A DNA stretch of 64,000 nucleotides from positions 1-64,000 of the forward strand of contig CANFPJ010000002.1 of assembly GCA_947448885.1 (NCBI GenBank). Direction: 5' to 3'. The translations under genes were made by a program, and so were the position numbers. Positions 9,310 to 18,895 of this stretch are shown here, one piece after another. The stretch is from Comamonadaceae bacterium. Its GTDB lineage: Bacteria > Pseudomonadota > Gammaproteobacteria > Burkholderiales > Burkholderiaceae_C. How positions within the stretch are numbered: the stretch's first letter is position 1; every line of letters begins with the position of its first letter. The notes under the pieces are model-generated. The model saw only the letters and a list, made by a program, of their open reading frames with translations. It ran no database searches and was not told the origin of the DNA.

Positions 9310-9852
9310 TCAGCGCCGCACTTTGGCGCGGCAGGCCGCTTGCATGTCGCGGTCTTTGATGAAGCCACACTGACCTGCACCGCCGCCGGTTTCGGCCCGG
9401 CACAGGGCTTGCAAGTCCAGGTTGCGGATAAACCCACATTGGCCGGGCCCGCCACCGGTGGTGGCGCGGCAATGCGCTTGTTGGTCTGCGTCTTGAATGA
9501 ACCCGCATTGGCTGCTCGATGACCCCGCCGCTGGCCGTTGGCTTTGCAAGCTGGCGCGGCAAGCGGCCTGGGCGTCTTTGTCGCGGATGAAGCCGCATTG
9601 GGCGGCACCACCACCGCTTTCGGCGCGGCAGCGCGCTTGCAAATCGCTGTCGCGGATAAAACCGCATTGCGCTTCACTGCCACCATTGACCGCGCGGCAA
9701 TAGGCTTGGCGTTCGGGGTCTTTGATGAAGCCGCATTCGCTGGGCTGGGCCAGCGCCCAGGGCATGGCGCACACCAGGGCGCAGATCCAGATGGCGCGGA
9801 AAAAAGCCTGTGCCCCAGAGCGGGATTCGGTGGAATGAAATTCTGCGCGCAT
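9310..9852 (-). CDS. Predicted exported protein of tandem CGFIxDxDxQAxCRA repeats
   Basis: Signal-peptide-like N-terminus (FFRAIWICALVCAMPWALAQ) followed by six copies of a 23-aa Cys-x11-Cys repeat. Confidence 0.75.
   Translation of the reverse strand: MRAEFHSTESRSGAQAFFRAIWICALVCAMPWALAQPSECGFIKDPERQAYCRAVNGGSEAQCGFIRDSDLQARCRAESGGGAAQCGFIRDKDAQAACRASLQSQRPAAGSSSSQCGFIQDADQQAHCRATTGGGPGQCGFIRNLDLQALCRAETGGGAGQCGFIKDRDMQAACRAKVRR
9313..9735 (-). repeat. Six in-frame coding repeats, period about 69 bp (23 aa; one unit 30 aa)
   Basis: CGFIKDPERQAYCRA / CGFIRDSDLQARCRA / CGFIRDKDAQAACRA / CGFIQDADQQAHCRA / CGFIRNLDLQALCRA / CGFIKDRDMQAACRA. Confidence 0.9.
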
Positions 9853-9884
9853 GGCCCATCTTGCCATGGTGAGCTTTGGCGGAC

Positions 9885-11084
9885 TCAAAAAAACTTCAGC
9901 CAATAGCGCCGGGTCAGCGCCAGAGCCACCATGCCTTGCACCGCCATGGCCAGCGTGGCCATGGAAGGGCTCAGGGCATCGGCCAACACACCGATGTAGA
10001 AAAACCCAATCGGGCCTACCCCAATGCAGGCGGTCAGCACCCCCAGCAAGCGTGCGCGCAGCGCCACGGGTGAGTCGCGGTAAATCAAGGTGGTTTGCAT
10101 CACCGCAAACCCCACTGCGCCCAGGCCATTGAGCAACAGCAGCAGCGCGGCCAAGGTCACGCTGTGGGCATGCGCGAAACCCACAGCGGTCGTGAAATAC
10201 ATGACCACGGCCCCCACATAAATGCGCCCATACCACTGGGTTTTGGCAAAGCTGGCGAACAAAATAGCGCCCACCAAGCCACCCACGCCCTCACAACTGG
10301 CCAGCAAGCCCACCTCCTGGTTGCCCAAGTGCAAGGCGTCGCTGGCCAAGACCGGGATCATGCTGGTGAAGGGCCAGCCAAACACATTGAAGATGGCGGT
10401 GATCGACAAAATGCCGATCAAGCGGTCGTCTTGGCGGGCCATGGCGAAACCCTCGCGCATCGGCCCCAACAGTGACAAAGGATGAATCACAGGGCGTTTT
10501 TTGCCTGGGGCCAGGTGCCAGACCACCCATAAACTGAAACCGTGCAGCACCAGACCCAGCCAAAACACCCCGGCAATGTCAAACTGGGCCAGCAGCAAAC
10601 CGGCCAACATGGGCCCAATGACCCGGCTCACATTGTTCATGCCCACGTCCACCGACAAGGCCGGTCCGACCCGCTGCGCACCCACCGCTTCGCCAATCAT
10701 CATGCGCCGCACGGGGTTGTCCGCCGCCCAGCAAATGCCGTTGACAAAGCTGCCCACGCCCAGGTGCCAAATGCTCAACCACCCCATGCTGGCCAGCACG
10801 GCCAAAACCGCGCTGGTCAGCAGTGAGGTGCCGACCATCCACACCAAAGACAAGCGGGTATCAAAGCGCTCTGCCAGTGCGCCCATCAAGGCCCCAAACA
10901 AAGCCATCGGTAGCAACCGAGCCATGCTCAGCAAGGCCACGATGAAGGCCGATTCAGTGACCCGGTAGGCGAATAAGCCCATGGCCAGCATCTCCAACCA
11001 GCGCACGGTGGAAAACACAAAGCCTGAAAACAGCAAGCGCCAAATGGCTTGCAAGGCTTGCCAGCGACCGGTGGGTGTGCTCAA
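9885..11084 (-). CDS. MFS transporter (EntS-like, MFS_3 type); start codon uncertain (TTG at 11084 proposed)
   Basis: About 12 hydrophobic segments: LEMLAMGLFAYRVTESAFIVALLSMARLLPMALFGALMGALAERFDTR. Confidence 0.75.
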   Translation of the reverse strand: MSTPTGRWQALQAIWRLLFSGFVFSTVRWLEMLAMGLFAYRVTESAFIVALLSMARLLPMALFGALMGALAERFDTRLSLVWMVGTSLLTSAVLAVLASMGWLSIWHLGVGSFVNGICWAADNPVRRMMIGEAVGAQRVGPALSVDVGMNNVSRVIGPMLAGLLLAQFDIAGVFWLGLVLHGFSLWVVWHLAPGKKRPVIHPLSLLGPMREGFAMARQDDRLIGILSITAIFNVFGWPFTSMIPVLASDALHLGNQEVGLLASCEGVGGLVGAILFASFAKTQWYGRIYVGAVVMYFTTAVGFAHAHSVTLAALLLLLNGLGAVGFAVMQTTLIYRDSPVALRARLLGVLTACIGVGPIGFFYIGVLADALSPSMATLAMAVQGMVALALTRRYWLKFF

Positions 11085-11251
11085 GGGTGCTGGCCTGGCG
11101 GCCTGTAAAAGGACAAAGGGGTGGCGGGCATGTCTCTTTATATATAGTGTCCCCGTTGACTTGGCTGTGGCACGGGGCTTTGGGAAATCATGCCACAGTA
11201 TGGGTTCTGACTTGGGTCGCTGGGGCGACCTCTTTTTTGTAAAGGCACGCC

Positions 11252-11983
11252 ATGCAACCTGCACCCTTGATCTTGGCCTTTGATGTGTTCGGCACGGTGG
11301 TCGATTGGCATGGCTCGATCAGCCGCGAAGTCACTGCACTCATCCCGGGTGAAGACGGCAACGCCTTTGCCACCGCTTGGCGCGCGGGCTACAAACCGGC
11401 CATGGCCGAGGTGCGCTCGGGCCAGCTGGGCTGGACCAAGATCGATGACTTGCACCGGCGCATCTTGGACCAGGTGCTGAAGGCCCGGGGCCATGACTTG
11501 GGCGAGGGCCAGCGCCAACACCTCAATCGCGCTTGGCATCGCTTGGCACCGTGGCCAGACACCATCGCGGGCATGCAGCGGTTGAAGGCGCACTTCACCT
11601 TGTGCACCTTGTCCAACGGCAACCTGGGCTTGCTGGCCAACATGGCCAAGCACGCTGGCTTGCCTTGGGACTTGATTTTGTCGGCCGAGGTGTTTCGCCA
11701 TTACAAGCCCGACCCTGAAACCTATTTGGGCGTGGCCGAGGTGTTTGATGTGCGCCCCGCGCAAGTGATGTTGGTGGCCAGCCATGAGGACGATTTGGAC
11801 GCGGCCGCAGCGTGTGGTTTGCAAACCGCCTATGTGTCTCGCCCCCTGGAGCACGGCCCTGGCGTCACCATTCGGCAAGGCGATTTGTCGCGCTTCACGG
11901 TGGCGGCGCACGACTTCAACGACTTGGCCGATCGATTGGCAGATCTCGGGGGGGCTGGACGCACCACACCCGGTCAATCATGA
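11252..11983 (+). CDS. Haloacid dehalogenase, type II (HAD superfamily)
   Basis: LILAFDVFGTVVDWHGS ... LCTLSNGNLGLL ... DLILSAEVFRHYKPDPETYLGVAEVF. Confidence 0.88.
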   Translation: MQPAPLILAFDVFGTVVDWHGSISREVTALIPGEDGNAFATAWRAGYKPAMAEVRSGQLGWTKIDDLHRRILDQVLKARGHDLGEGQRQHLNRAWHRLAPWPDTIAGMQRLKAHFTLCTLSNGNLGLLANMAKHAGLPWDLILSAEVFRHYKPDPETYLGVAEVFDVRPAQVMLVASHEDDLDAAAACGLQTAYVSRPLEHGPGVTIRQGDLSRFTVAAHDFNDLADRLADLGGAGRTTPGQS

Positions 11984-13140
11984 CCACCATCACCCGCGTC
12001 GACAGCCATGTGTTGCACGTCTCGCCCAAAACCAATTGGTGGTTTTTATCGGTGACCGACAGCAGCGGTGCCGTGGGCTGGGGCGAGGGCTCGTTGAACG
12101 GTTGGGAGCCGATGCTCGACACCGTCTGCCAGCAATGGCGCAGCGATTGGCTGGGTCTGAACTTGGACCAAGCCCAGCAACAGGTGCGCGCGGCCCCGGC
12201 GTCGCCGGGTGGCTTGGTGGGCAACACCGTGGTCAGCGCTTTCTTGCAAGCCGTGTTGGGCTTGCAAGCCCAACACGCGGGTTGCGCACCCCACAGCATA
12301 TGGGGCCCGGTGCAGCGCCAGGTGGTGCCGCTGTACGCCAACATCAACCGCGCCACCACCGATCGCAGCCCCCAAGGGTTTGTGGACACCGCTTTGCGCG
12401 CCCAAGCGCTGGGCTTCGAGCGTTTCAAAGCCGCCCCCTTTGACGGGCTCACGCCGGCCTTGTGTGGCACGGCCCAGGGCCAAGCCAAAATTCACCATGG
12501 TGTGGACTGCATGCGGGCTTTGCGCGATGCCTTGGGCCCGCAGGCCCTGCTGATGGTCGATTGCCATTGGCGCTTTGACGAGGCCCGTGCGCTGCAAACC
12601 TTGCGCGACTTGGCGCCCGCCAACTTGCACTGGTTTGAATGCCCCTTGGCCGAGACCCATGCCCATTGGCCCGCCATGCGCCGACTGCGCCAAGCCGCCA
12701 ATGACCAAGGGGTTTTGCTCGCAGCCGCAGAAACCCAGGTGGGCATGGCCTCTTTTCAAACCTTGTTTGACGAAGCCTTGTACGACGTGGTCATGCCCGA
12801 TGTGAAGTACTGCGGTGGTCCATCAGAAATGCTGCGCATTGCCCAGCGTGCCGCAGCGCATGGGGTGGCTTTTTCACCGCACAACCCCTCCGGGCCGGTG
12901 TGCACCTGGCACAGCTGGCAAGTGGCATTGGCGGCACCCGAATGCGCCATGCTCGAGCTGCAATTTGACGAAAGCCCGATGTACGACAGCCTGACGCAGG
13001 GCGTGGACTTGCAGCCCCAGCGCGGCGCTTTGGGCGTGCCGCAGCCTGGACAATATCAACTGGGCTTGAACCTGGATTTGTTGCAAGCCCATCCCTATCA
13101 AGCGGTGCCCCCGGGCATTGAAACCCTGCTCAACCGATGA
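11980..13140 (+). CDS. Mandelate racemase / muconate lactonizing enzyme family (enolase superfamily)
   Basis: Metal-ligand region LLMVDCHWRFDEARALQTL...WFECPLAETH; MPDVKYCGGPSEMLRIAQRAAAHGVAFSPHNPSGPV; start overlaps the HAD stop (ATGA-like coupling). Confidence 0.85.
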   Translation: MTTITRVDSHVLHVSPKTNWWFLSVTDSSGAVGWGEGSLNGWEPMLDTVCQQWRSDWLGLNLDQAQQQVRAAPASPGGLVGNTVVSAFLQAVLGLQAQHAGCAPHSIWGPVQRQVVPLYANINRATTDRSPQGFVDTALRAQALGFERFKAAPFDGLTPALCGTAQGQAKIHHGVDCMRALRDALGPQALLMVDCHWRFDEARALQTLRDLAPANLHWFECPLAETHAHWPAMRRLRQAANDQGVLLAAAETQVGMASFQTLFDEALYDVVMPDVKYCGGPSEMLRIAQRAAAHGVAFSPHNPSGPVCTWHSWQVALAAPECAMLELQFDESPMYDSLTQGVDLQPQRGALGVPQPGQYQLGLNLDLLQAHPYQAVPPGIETLLNR

Positions 13141-14078
13141 AACCCCGCTCCAACGCGATTTGGGACGCCCAAGCCACAGCGGCGGCCCTGCCTTTTTCGG
13201 CGCTGGCCTCGGCCATCGAAGCCGTGTTGCTGGACCCCAGCGTGGCGGTGCCGCCGCGCATGGTGTTGCCTGTGGGCCAGGGCAACAGTTTGTTTGTGAT
13301 GCCGGCGCACGATGCCCGCATCGCCATCACCAAAATCATCACCGTGTTGCCCAGCAACCGACAGCGCGGTTTGCCCCCGGTGCAAGGCGACATTTTGGTC
13401 TTCGACACCCAAACCGGTCAGCGTGTGGCACTGCTCGATGGCCCCACGGTGACGGCGCGGCGCACCGCGGCGGTGTCTTTGTTGGCAGCCCAAAAGCTGT
13501 CTCCCAGCCTGCGTGGACCCATGCTCATTGTGGGTGCGGGCGACCAAGGCCGCGCCCATTTGGAGGCCTTTCATGCCGGCATGGGTGTGCAACAGGTGAT
13601 GGTGCATTCGCGCAGCCCGGCCAGTGCACAGGCCTTGGTGCAGCACGCGCTTAGCTTGGGCATGCAAGCGCAGACGGTGTCAGACCCCAACACCGTGGTG
13701 GGCGACTGCGCTTGGGTGATGACCACCACACCGGCCTTGGCCGTGGTGATGACCACCGCACCGCCCCCGGGCGCGTTTGTGTCGGCGGTGGGCGCATTCA
13801 CCCCCCAGATGGCCGAATGGTCCATACCCGTGTGCCAAGCGCTGGCGCAGGACGCGCGCTTGGTGGTCGACACCCGCGACGCCGACCACGAAGCGGGCGA
13901 TTTGTTGCAAGCCGGCATCGATGTGCGCGCACTGCCCACGTTGGGCGATGTGGTGCGCCACAGCCCGCCAAACAGCAGGGGCGCGACAGCGGGGTCAACC
14001 GTGTTTTTCAAAAACTGCGGATGGGCGGGGTGGGATTTGGCCGCGGCGCGTTGTGCGGTGGCAGGGTTGTTGGCATAA
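13137..14078 (+). CDS. Ornithine cyclodeaminase / delta1-pyrroline-2-carboxylate reductase family
   Basis: VALLDGPTVTARRTAAVSLLAAQKLSPSLRGPMLIVGAGDQGRAHLEAF; overlaps upstream stop. Confidence 0.82.
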   Translation: MKPRSNAIWDAQATAAALPFSALASAIEAVLLDPSVAVPPRMVLPVGQGNSLFVMPAHDARIAITKIITVLPSNRQRGLPPVQGDILVFDTQTGQRVALLDGPTVTARRTAAVSLLAAQKLSPSLRGPMLIVGAGDQGRAHLEAFHAGMGVQQVMVHSRSPASAQALVQHALSLGMQAQTVSDPNTVVGDCAWVMTTTPALAVVMTTAPPPGAFVSAVGAFTPQMAEWSIPVCQALAQDARLVVDTRDADHEAGDLLQAGIDVRALPTLGDVVRHSPPNSRGATAGSTVFFKNCGWAGWDLAAARCAVAGLLA

Positions 14079-14088
14079 GGTGCTGCCC

Positions 14089-15039
14089 ATGGACGCATCC
14101 CTTGGCGGCACCGCCCCTCGGTTTTTCACCGCATCGTTTTACAAGTTTGTCGCTTTGCCCGACCATGCCGCTTTGCAAGCGCCCTTGCAGGCGCTGTGTC
14201 TGGCCCACCGCGTCAAGGGCTTGGTGTTGCTGGCCCCTGAGGGCATCAATGGGGGCTTGTCGGGTGCCGCCGCCGATGTGCAATCGGTGATCGACCACCT
14301 GCGTCAAGACCCGCGCTTGGCCGACTTGACGCCCCAAATGGCATGGGCCAAGCAGCCGCCGTTTCACCGCATGAAGGTGCGCTTGAAAAAAGAAATCGTC
14401 ACCATGGGGGTGCCCGGCATTGACCCGGCCCAGATGGCGGGGACCTATGTGGCCCCCAAAGATTGGAACGCGTTGATCGCCGACCCGGATGTGGTGCTGA
14501 TCGACACCCGCAACGACTACGAGGTGGCGCTGGGCACGTTTGCAGGGGCGATCAACCCCGAGATCGACAATTTTTCTCAACTGCCCGCTTGGTTGTCTGA
14601 GACCCCGGCGTTGCGACCCGCCGGCGGCGCCCCACCCAAGGTGGCGATGTTTTGCACCGGCGGCATTCGTTGCGAAAAATCCACCGCCTTGCTGCGCCAG
14701 ATGGGCTTTGCCGAGGTGTTCCATTTGCAAGGCGGCATTTTGGAATATTTGGCCCAAACACCGGTTGAACAAAGCCGTTGGCAGGGCGAGTGCTTTGTGT
14801 TTGATGAACGCGTTTCTGTGGGCCATGGGTTGCAGCCCGGTGGGCTGGGCTTGTGCCGAAATTGCCGCCAAACCTTGAACGAAGAAGACCAAAAGTCACC
14901 CTGGTTTGAACTGGGGGTGAGCTGTGCGCATTGCCACGCCAGCACCTCTGAGGACAGAAAACGCAACGCCCGCGAGCGCCAACGCCAATGGGCGCTGCAG
15001 CAGTGGCGAGCCCCCCTGTTGTTGGCGGGCCCGGCGTGA
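14089..15039 (+). CDS. trhO: tRNA uridine(34) hydroxylase / rhodanese-related sulfurtransferase
   Basis: FYKFVALPDHAALQAPLQALCLAHRVKGLVLLAPEGINGGLSG; rhodanese domain with CTGGIRCEKSTALL. Confidence 0.88.
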   Translation: MDASLGGTAPRFFTASFYKFVALPDHAALQAPLQALCLAHRVKGLVLLAPEGINGGLSGAAADVQSVIDHLRQDPRLADLTPQMAWAKQPPFHRMKVRLKKEIVTMGVPGIDPAQMAGTYVAPKDWNALIADPDVVLIDTRNDYEVALGTFAGAINPEIDNFSQLPAWLSETPALRPAGGAPPKVAMFCTGGIRCEKSTALLRQMGFAEVFHLQGGILEYLAQTPVEQSRWQGECFVFDERVSVGHGLQPGGLGLCRNCRQTLNEEDQKSPWFELGVSCAHCHASTSEDRKRNARERQRQWALQQWRAPLLLAGPA

Positions 15040-15055
15040 TGGGGCTTGTCGGTCT

Positions 15056-15991
15056 TTAAAAAACGATCACCAAGCGACCCCGGGTCCCACCGGCTTCGAG
15101 GCGGCGATGGGCCTCGCTGGCTTGCGCAGGCGCATAGGTGTCGGCCACGCGCAAGGTGATCACCCCGTCATGGACACATTGGCGCAATGGGCGCAACAAA
15201 TCAGCGCGGTGGTTGTATTGGCGCACCCAGGTGGCATGGCACACGATGCCGCGCTGCGCCATGGACCAGCCACGCACCGAGGCATAACCACCGCCGTCGC
15301 GCACCGCGCCCAGCGTCAACTCACATTGGAAAGAGCCATCGGCCAAGGCATCAACCCCGTTGGGCACCACTTGGCGGATTTGCGCCGCGATGTCCTTGCC
15401 GCGTGGCACCACGGTATCGGCTCCGAAAGAGCGCACCAGCGCCACATCTGCGGGGCTGGCGTCGGCAATCACATGCAGGCCCGCTTGCTTGGCCAGTTGA
15501 ATCACATAGCCGCCATAACAACCGGCCGCCCCCGTGACCGCCAAGGTCTGCCCCGGTTGCAGCGCCAATTGGTCGAGCGTTTGGCGCGCGGTGAGCCCAT
15601 TCATGGGCAATGTGGCGGCCTCGATCAGGCTGACGCCGTCGGGAATGCGCGCCACCGCATCGGCCGACAAGACAATGCTTTCGCGATAACCGCCGTGGCT
15701 GCCTTGGTTGTCCACCATGGCCATCACTTTGTCGCCAATGGCCAGATCGGTGGGGTTGTCAGGGCCCACGGCGTCGATCACGCCCGCCACATCCATGCCC
15801 GGCACATGGGGCGGCGGGATGGCGCGCAAGGCCTGGGCGCGCGAGCCGTTGCGCAGCAAGGTGTCGGTCGGGTTCACGGTGGCGGCATGGACGCGAATCC
15901 GCACCTGGCCCGGCCCGGGTTGGCCTTCAGGCAGGTCGAGCAGTTGCAAAACTTCGGGTCCACCGAATTCAAAAAATCCTACGGCGCGCAT
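15056..15991 (-). CDS. NADPH:quinone reductase-like zinc-type alcohol dehydrogenase (MDR superfamily)
   Basis: MRAVGFFEFGGPEVLQLLDLPEGQPGPGQVRIRVHAATVNPTDTLLRNG...VTGAAGCYGGYVIQLAK. Confidence 0.85.
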   Translation of the reverse strand: MRAVGFFEFGGPEVLQLLDLPEGQPGPGQVRIRVHAATVNPTDTLLRNGSRAQALRAIPPPHVPGMDVAGVIDAVGPDNPTDLAIGDKVMAMVDNQGSHGGYRESIVLSADAVARIPDGVSLIEAATLPMNGLTARQTLDQLALQPGQTLAVTGAAGCYGGYVIQLAKQAGLHVIADASPADVALVRSFGADTVVPRGKDIAAQIRQVVPNGVDALADGSFQCELTLGAVRDGGGYASVRGWSMAQRGIVCHATWVRQYNHRADLLRPLRQCVHDGVITLRVADTYAPAQASEAHRRLEAGGTRGRLVIVF

Positions 15992-16037
15992 GGCTTGCTC
16001 CTGGTGTGTGGCATCAATCGATGGGGGTGGTGAGGGC

Positions 16038-16994
16038 TCAGTCGGCGCGGATGTTGCGCTCGCTGGCGAGTTTTTTCCAGCGCGCCACATCGACGTTGAC
16101 ACGTTGGGCAAATGCTTCGGGCGTGCCCGGTGCGGGGTCGCATGCCAGGGTGGCCAAACGCGCTTTCACATCGGCTTGCTCCAGCGCTTGGTTGATCACG
16201 GCATTCATGCGATCCACCACCGCTTTGGGCGTGGCCGCTGGCGCCAGCACCCCAAACCAGGCCACGGTTTCAAAACCGGGCAAAGCCTCGGCCAAGGCGG
16301 GCACGTCAGGCAAACTGTGGTGGCGCTTGGCCGTGGTCACGGCCAGGGCTTGCACCTTGCCGGCTTTGATCTGTGTCGACCAAGGGGGTAAATTGCCAAT
16401 CATCAATTGCGATTCGTCCGCCAACAAAGCGGCCACCGCGGGCGACGAACCTTTGTAAGGGATGTGGGTGATGTCGGTGCCGGTCAGGCTTTTGAACAAC
16501 TCCGCCGACAAATGGGCCGAACTGCCCACGCCGCCCGAGGCATAGTTGAACTTGCCGGGGTTGGCCTTGGCCAGGGCGATGAATTCGGCCACGGTTTTGA
16601 CCTTGGTGTGGGGGCTGACCACCATCACATTCGGGGTGGTGCAGATCATGGCGACCGGCACAAAATCTTTGACCACATCGTAGGGCAGCTTGCTGTAGAT
16701 GCCGGCATTGACGCCATGCGAGCCGGCATTGCCGACGATCATCGTGTAGCCGTCGGCGGCTGACTTGGCCACCGCGTCTGAGCCCAGCACGCCGCCCGCG
16801 CCGGGCTTGTTGTCGATGACCACGGCTTGGCCCAGTTCGCGCGAAATTTTGTCGGCGATCAGTCGCCCGGTCACGTCCGAGCCGTCGCCGGGCGTGCTCG
16901 GCACCACCCAGCGGATCGGTTTGGTGGGATAGGTTTGGGCCCAGGCGCTGGCGCCAAACAGGGCCAAGGCGGTGAGGGTGCAAAGCATGCGCAT
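16038..16994 (-). CDS. Tripartite tricarboxylate transporter substrate-binding protein (TctC/Bug family)
   Basis: Signal peptide, YPTKPIRWVVPSTPGDGSDVTGRLIADKISRELGQAVVIDNKPGAGG. Confidence 0.88.
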   Translation of the reverse strand: MRMLCTLTALALFGASAWAQTYPTKPIRWVVPSTPGDGSDVTGRLIADKISRELGQAVVIDNKPGAGGVLGSDAVAKSAADGYTMIVGNAGSHGVNAGIYSKLPYDVVKDFVPVAMICTTPNVMVVSPHTKVKTVAEFIALAKANPGKFNYASGGVGSSAHLSAELFKSLTGTDITHIPYKGSSPAVAALLADESQLMIGNLPPWSTQIKAGKVQALAVTTAKRHHSLPDVPALAEALPGFETVAWFGVLAPAATPKAVVDRMNAVINQALEQADVKARLATLACDPAPGTPEAFAQRVNVDVARWKKLASERNIRAD

Positions 16995-17093
16995 GGGGGT
17001 CTTCCAAAAGGGTGCGCCAAGTTCGCCATCCAGGGCGGCGCTGGCGGCGCAGGGCGGGGTGGGCATCATTCTGGCACGCACCACCCCCGACCC

Positions 17094-17420
17094 TCAGGCT
17101 TGCCACACCCCAAAGCCGGCTTCACGCAAACGAATGGCCAGATCGACCTCCATGAACTGTGCATCGGCGTGAGGCATGGGGTTGAGCGCTTGGTAAATGG
17201 CTGGCAGCAATCGCAAACCATATTGGTGGGCAAAGCGGTTGGACTTGATGTTGGCCTTGTGTTGGTCAAACCGGGTGTCGGGGTCGAGGCCGGTCATGCC
17301 CACATAGACACACGGCTTACCGGGTTGCGGCGCGTAGTCGGGGTTGGCGCGGCGAAATTTGGGCTCGCGCCACACATCGGGGTCCAACTCGATCACATAC
17401 ACATGGTGGCGCGCGCGCAT
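17094..17420 (-). CDS. Small GIY-YIG-like domain protein
   Basis: 108 aa; HHVYVIELDPDVWREPKFRRANPDYAPQPGKPCVYVGMTGLDPDTRFDQHKAN. Confidence 0.55.
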   Translation of the reverse strand: MRARHHVYVIELDPDVWREPKFRRANPDYAPQPGKPCVYVGMTGLDPDTRFDQHKANIKSNRFAHQYGLRLLPAIYQALNPMPHADAQFMEVDLAIRLREAGFGVWQA

Positions 17421-17435
17421 GGTGGGCGTTGCGGT

Positions 17436-18277
17436 TCAGTCTTTGGCCGCCACGACCCAGGCGCCCGACAGAACACCGCTTTGGTACAAGCCCACGAAAT
17501 GGGCGTAAGCCGCGTCATAGCGGTCAAAATGCGCCTGCCCCAAGCGGGCCACGGTGGCGTCCTTCAACGACCGGTACATGGCGTGGCGGTCGACCAAAAT
17601 GCGCGTCCACTCCGCGCTCAAATCGATGGCGCGCACCCAGCGCATGCCCACCTGCTCAAACCATTGTTGGTAGTCGGCCAAGGTGGCGATTTCTGAAAAA
17701 CGCATGCCGTCGTACAGCTGCTGGGCGTCTGGTGCGGACAGGGTTTGGTGGCTCATGATGTCTGAAAACACCATGCGCCCTCCCGGTTTCAACACCCGGG
17801 CGCACTCGGCGATGAGCTGGCTTTTGTGGGGGATGTGGGCATAGGCTTCTTGGCCGATGACACAAAAAACTGCGCTGGTGCAAAAGGCATCGCCAGCGCA
17901 TTGCCGTGCACAAAATCGACCTGCGCGGCCAATCGGGCGGCTTCGGTCAAGGCCTGGGCACCGGCCACCCGTGAGGCGGTCAAATCCAAGCCAGTCACCC
18001 GGCAACCGGTTTTCCAAGCGATGTAGCGCGCGGGCCCGCCCATGCCGGCGCACACATCGAGCACATGGTCATCGGCGGTGATGGCCGCTAGACCGAGCAA
18101 TCGATCCACCGCATCGGTGCCGCCGTAATGGTCTTGGTCATGCGCGCTCAGCACGGCTTGGGTGATGTCCTCACGGGCAATTTGACGGGCTGCCACCGCT
18201 TGGAATATTTGATCCGCGCTGATCGGGTGGAAGTCGTAGAAGTGCTCAACGGCTTGCAGGGGTGATGGGTTCATCAT
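17436..18277 (-). pseudogene. SAM-dependent class I methyltransferase split by an apparent frameshift near 17863-17872 (T-homopolymer)
   Basis: N-terminal ORF 17789-18277 (MMNPSPLQAVEHFYDFHPISADQIFQ...VLDVCAGMGGPARYIA...VHGNALAMPFAPAQF) continues in another frame as ...CVIGQEAYAHIPHKSQLIAECARVLKPGGRMVFSDI (ORF 17436-18053). Confidence 0.8.
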
Positions 18278-18404
18278 GGGTCTGGCCTGGTCAACGGGGT
18301 GGGCTTCATATTAGCCGCCTGACCGTTGCGCCCCAGGGACATGGCGCTGGGGTTAAGCTCAGGCTTGACCCAGCCACAGTGGGGGTCTAGATGGAGCACA
18401 CACA

Positions 18405-18809
18405 ATGGCGATTTCATGGATGGCCGCCCTCAAGGTGGTGCCTTGGGGCAAGGTGATGGAGCACGCCCCCCAGGTGTTGGAAAAGGCGCGCGGTTTGATT
18501 GACAAACACCGTCCCGGCGCGACGGTGGCAGAAGCCAATACCCCAGCACCCAGCGCCGAGACCGGTGAGGTGCCCAGCCTGGGTGAATTGAAAAATCGCT
18601 GCCTGGCGCTGCAGGTGCAAGCTGAGCAACTGCGCCAAACCCAACAGCAAATGGCCCAAACCATGGCCGACTTGGCCGAACAAAACGCCAGCCTGATGGG
18701 GGTGGTTGATCGCTTGCAATCGCGGCTGCGTTGGTTGGGGTGGGGATTGGGGCTGACGGTGCTGGCCAGTGTGGCGCTGGCGCTGTGGTTGGCGCGCAGT
18801 GGGCCCTGA
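18405..18809 (+). CDS. Hypothetical protein: coiled-coil region plus C-terminal transmembrane helix
   Basis: 134 aa; LKNRCLALQVQAEQLRQTQQQMAQTMADLAEQNASLMGVVDRLQSRLRWLGWGLGLTVLASVALALWLA. Confidence 0.6.
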   Translation: MAISWMAALKVVPWGKVMEHAPQVLEKARGLIDKHRPGATVAEANTPAPSAETGEVPSLGELKNRCLALQVQAEQLRQTQQQMAQTMADLAEQNASLMGVVDRLQSRLRWLGWGLGLTVLASVALALWLARSGP

Positions 18810-18895
18810 TCGATTCGATCAGCTTGGTCTTTGGCTTTAAAGTGCGACCCTTGGCTGAGGCCATTCAACCGCTGAACACCCCTAGAAAGTTCGCC

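Noticed and set aside
9313-9735. 69-bp-period repeats considered as a CRISPR-like or minisatellite array
   Set aside because: Repeats are in frame, diverged at the DNA level and encode a conserved Cys motif; no identical repeats with unique spacers.
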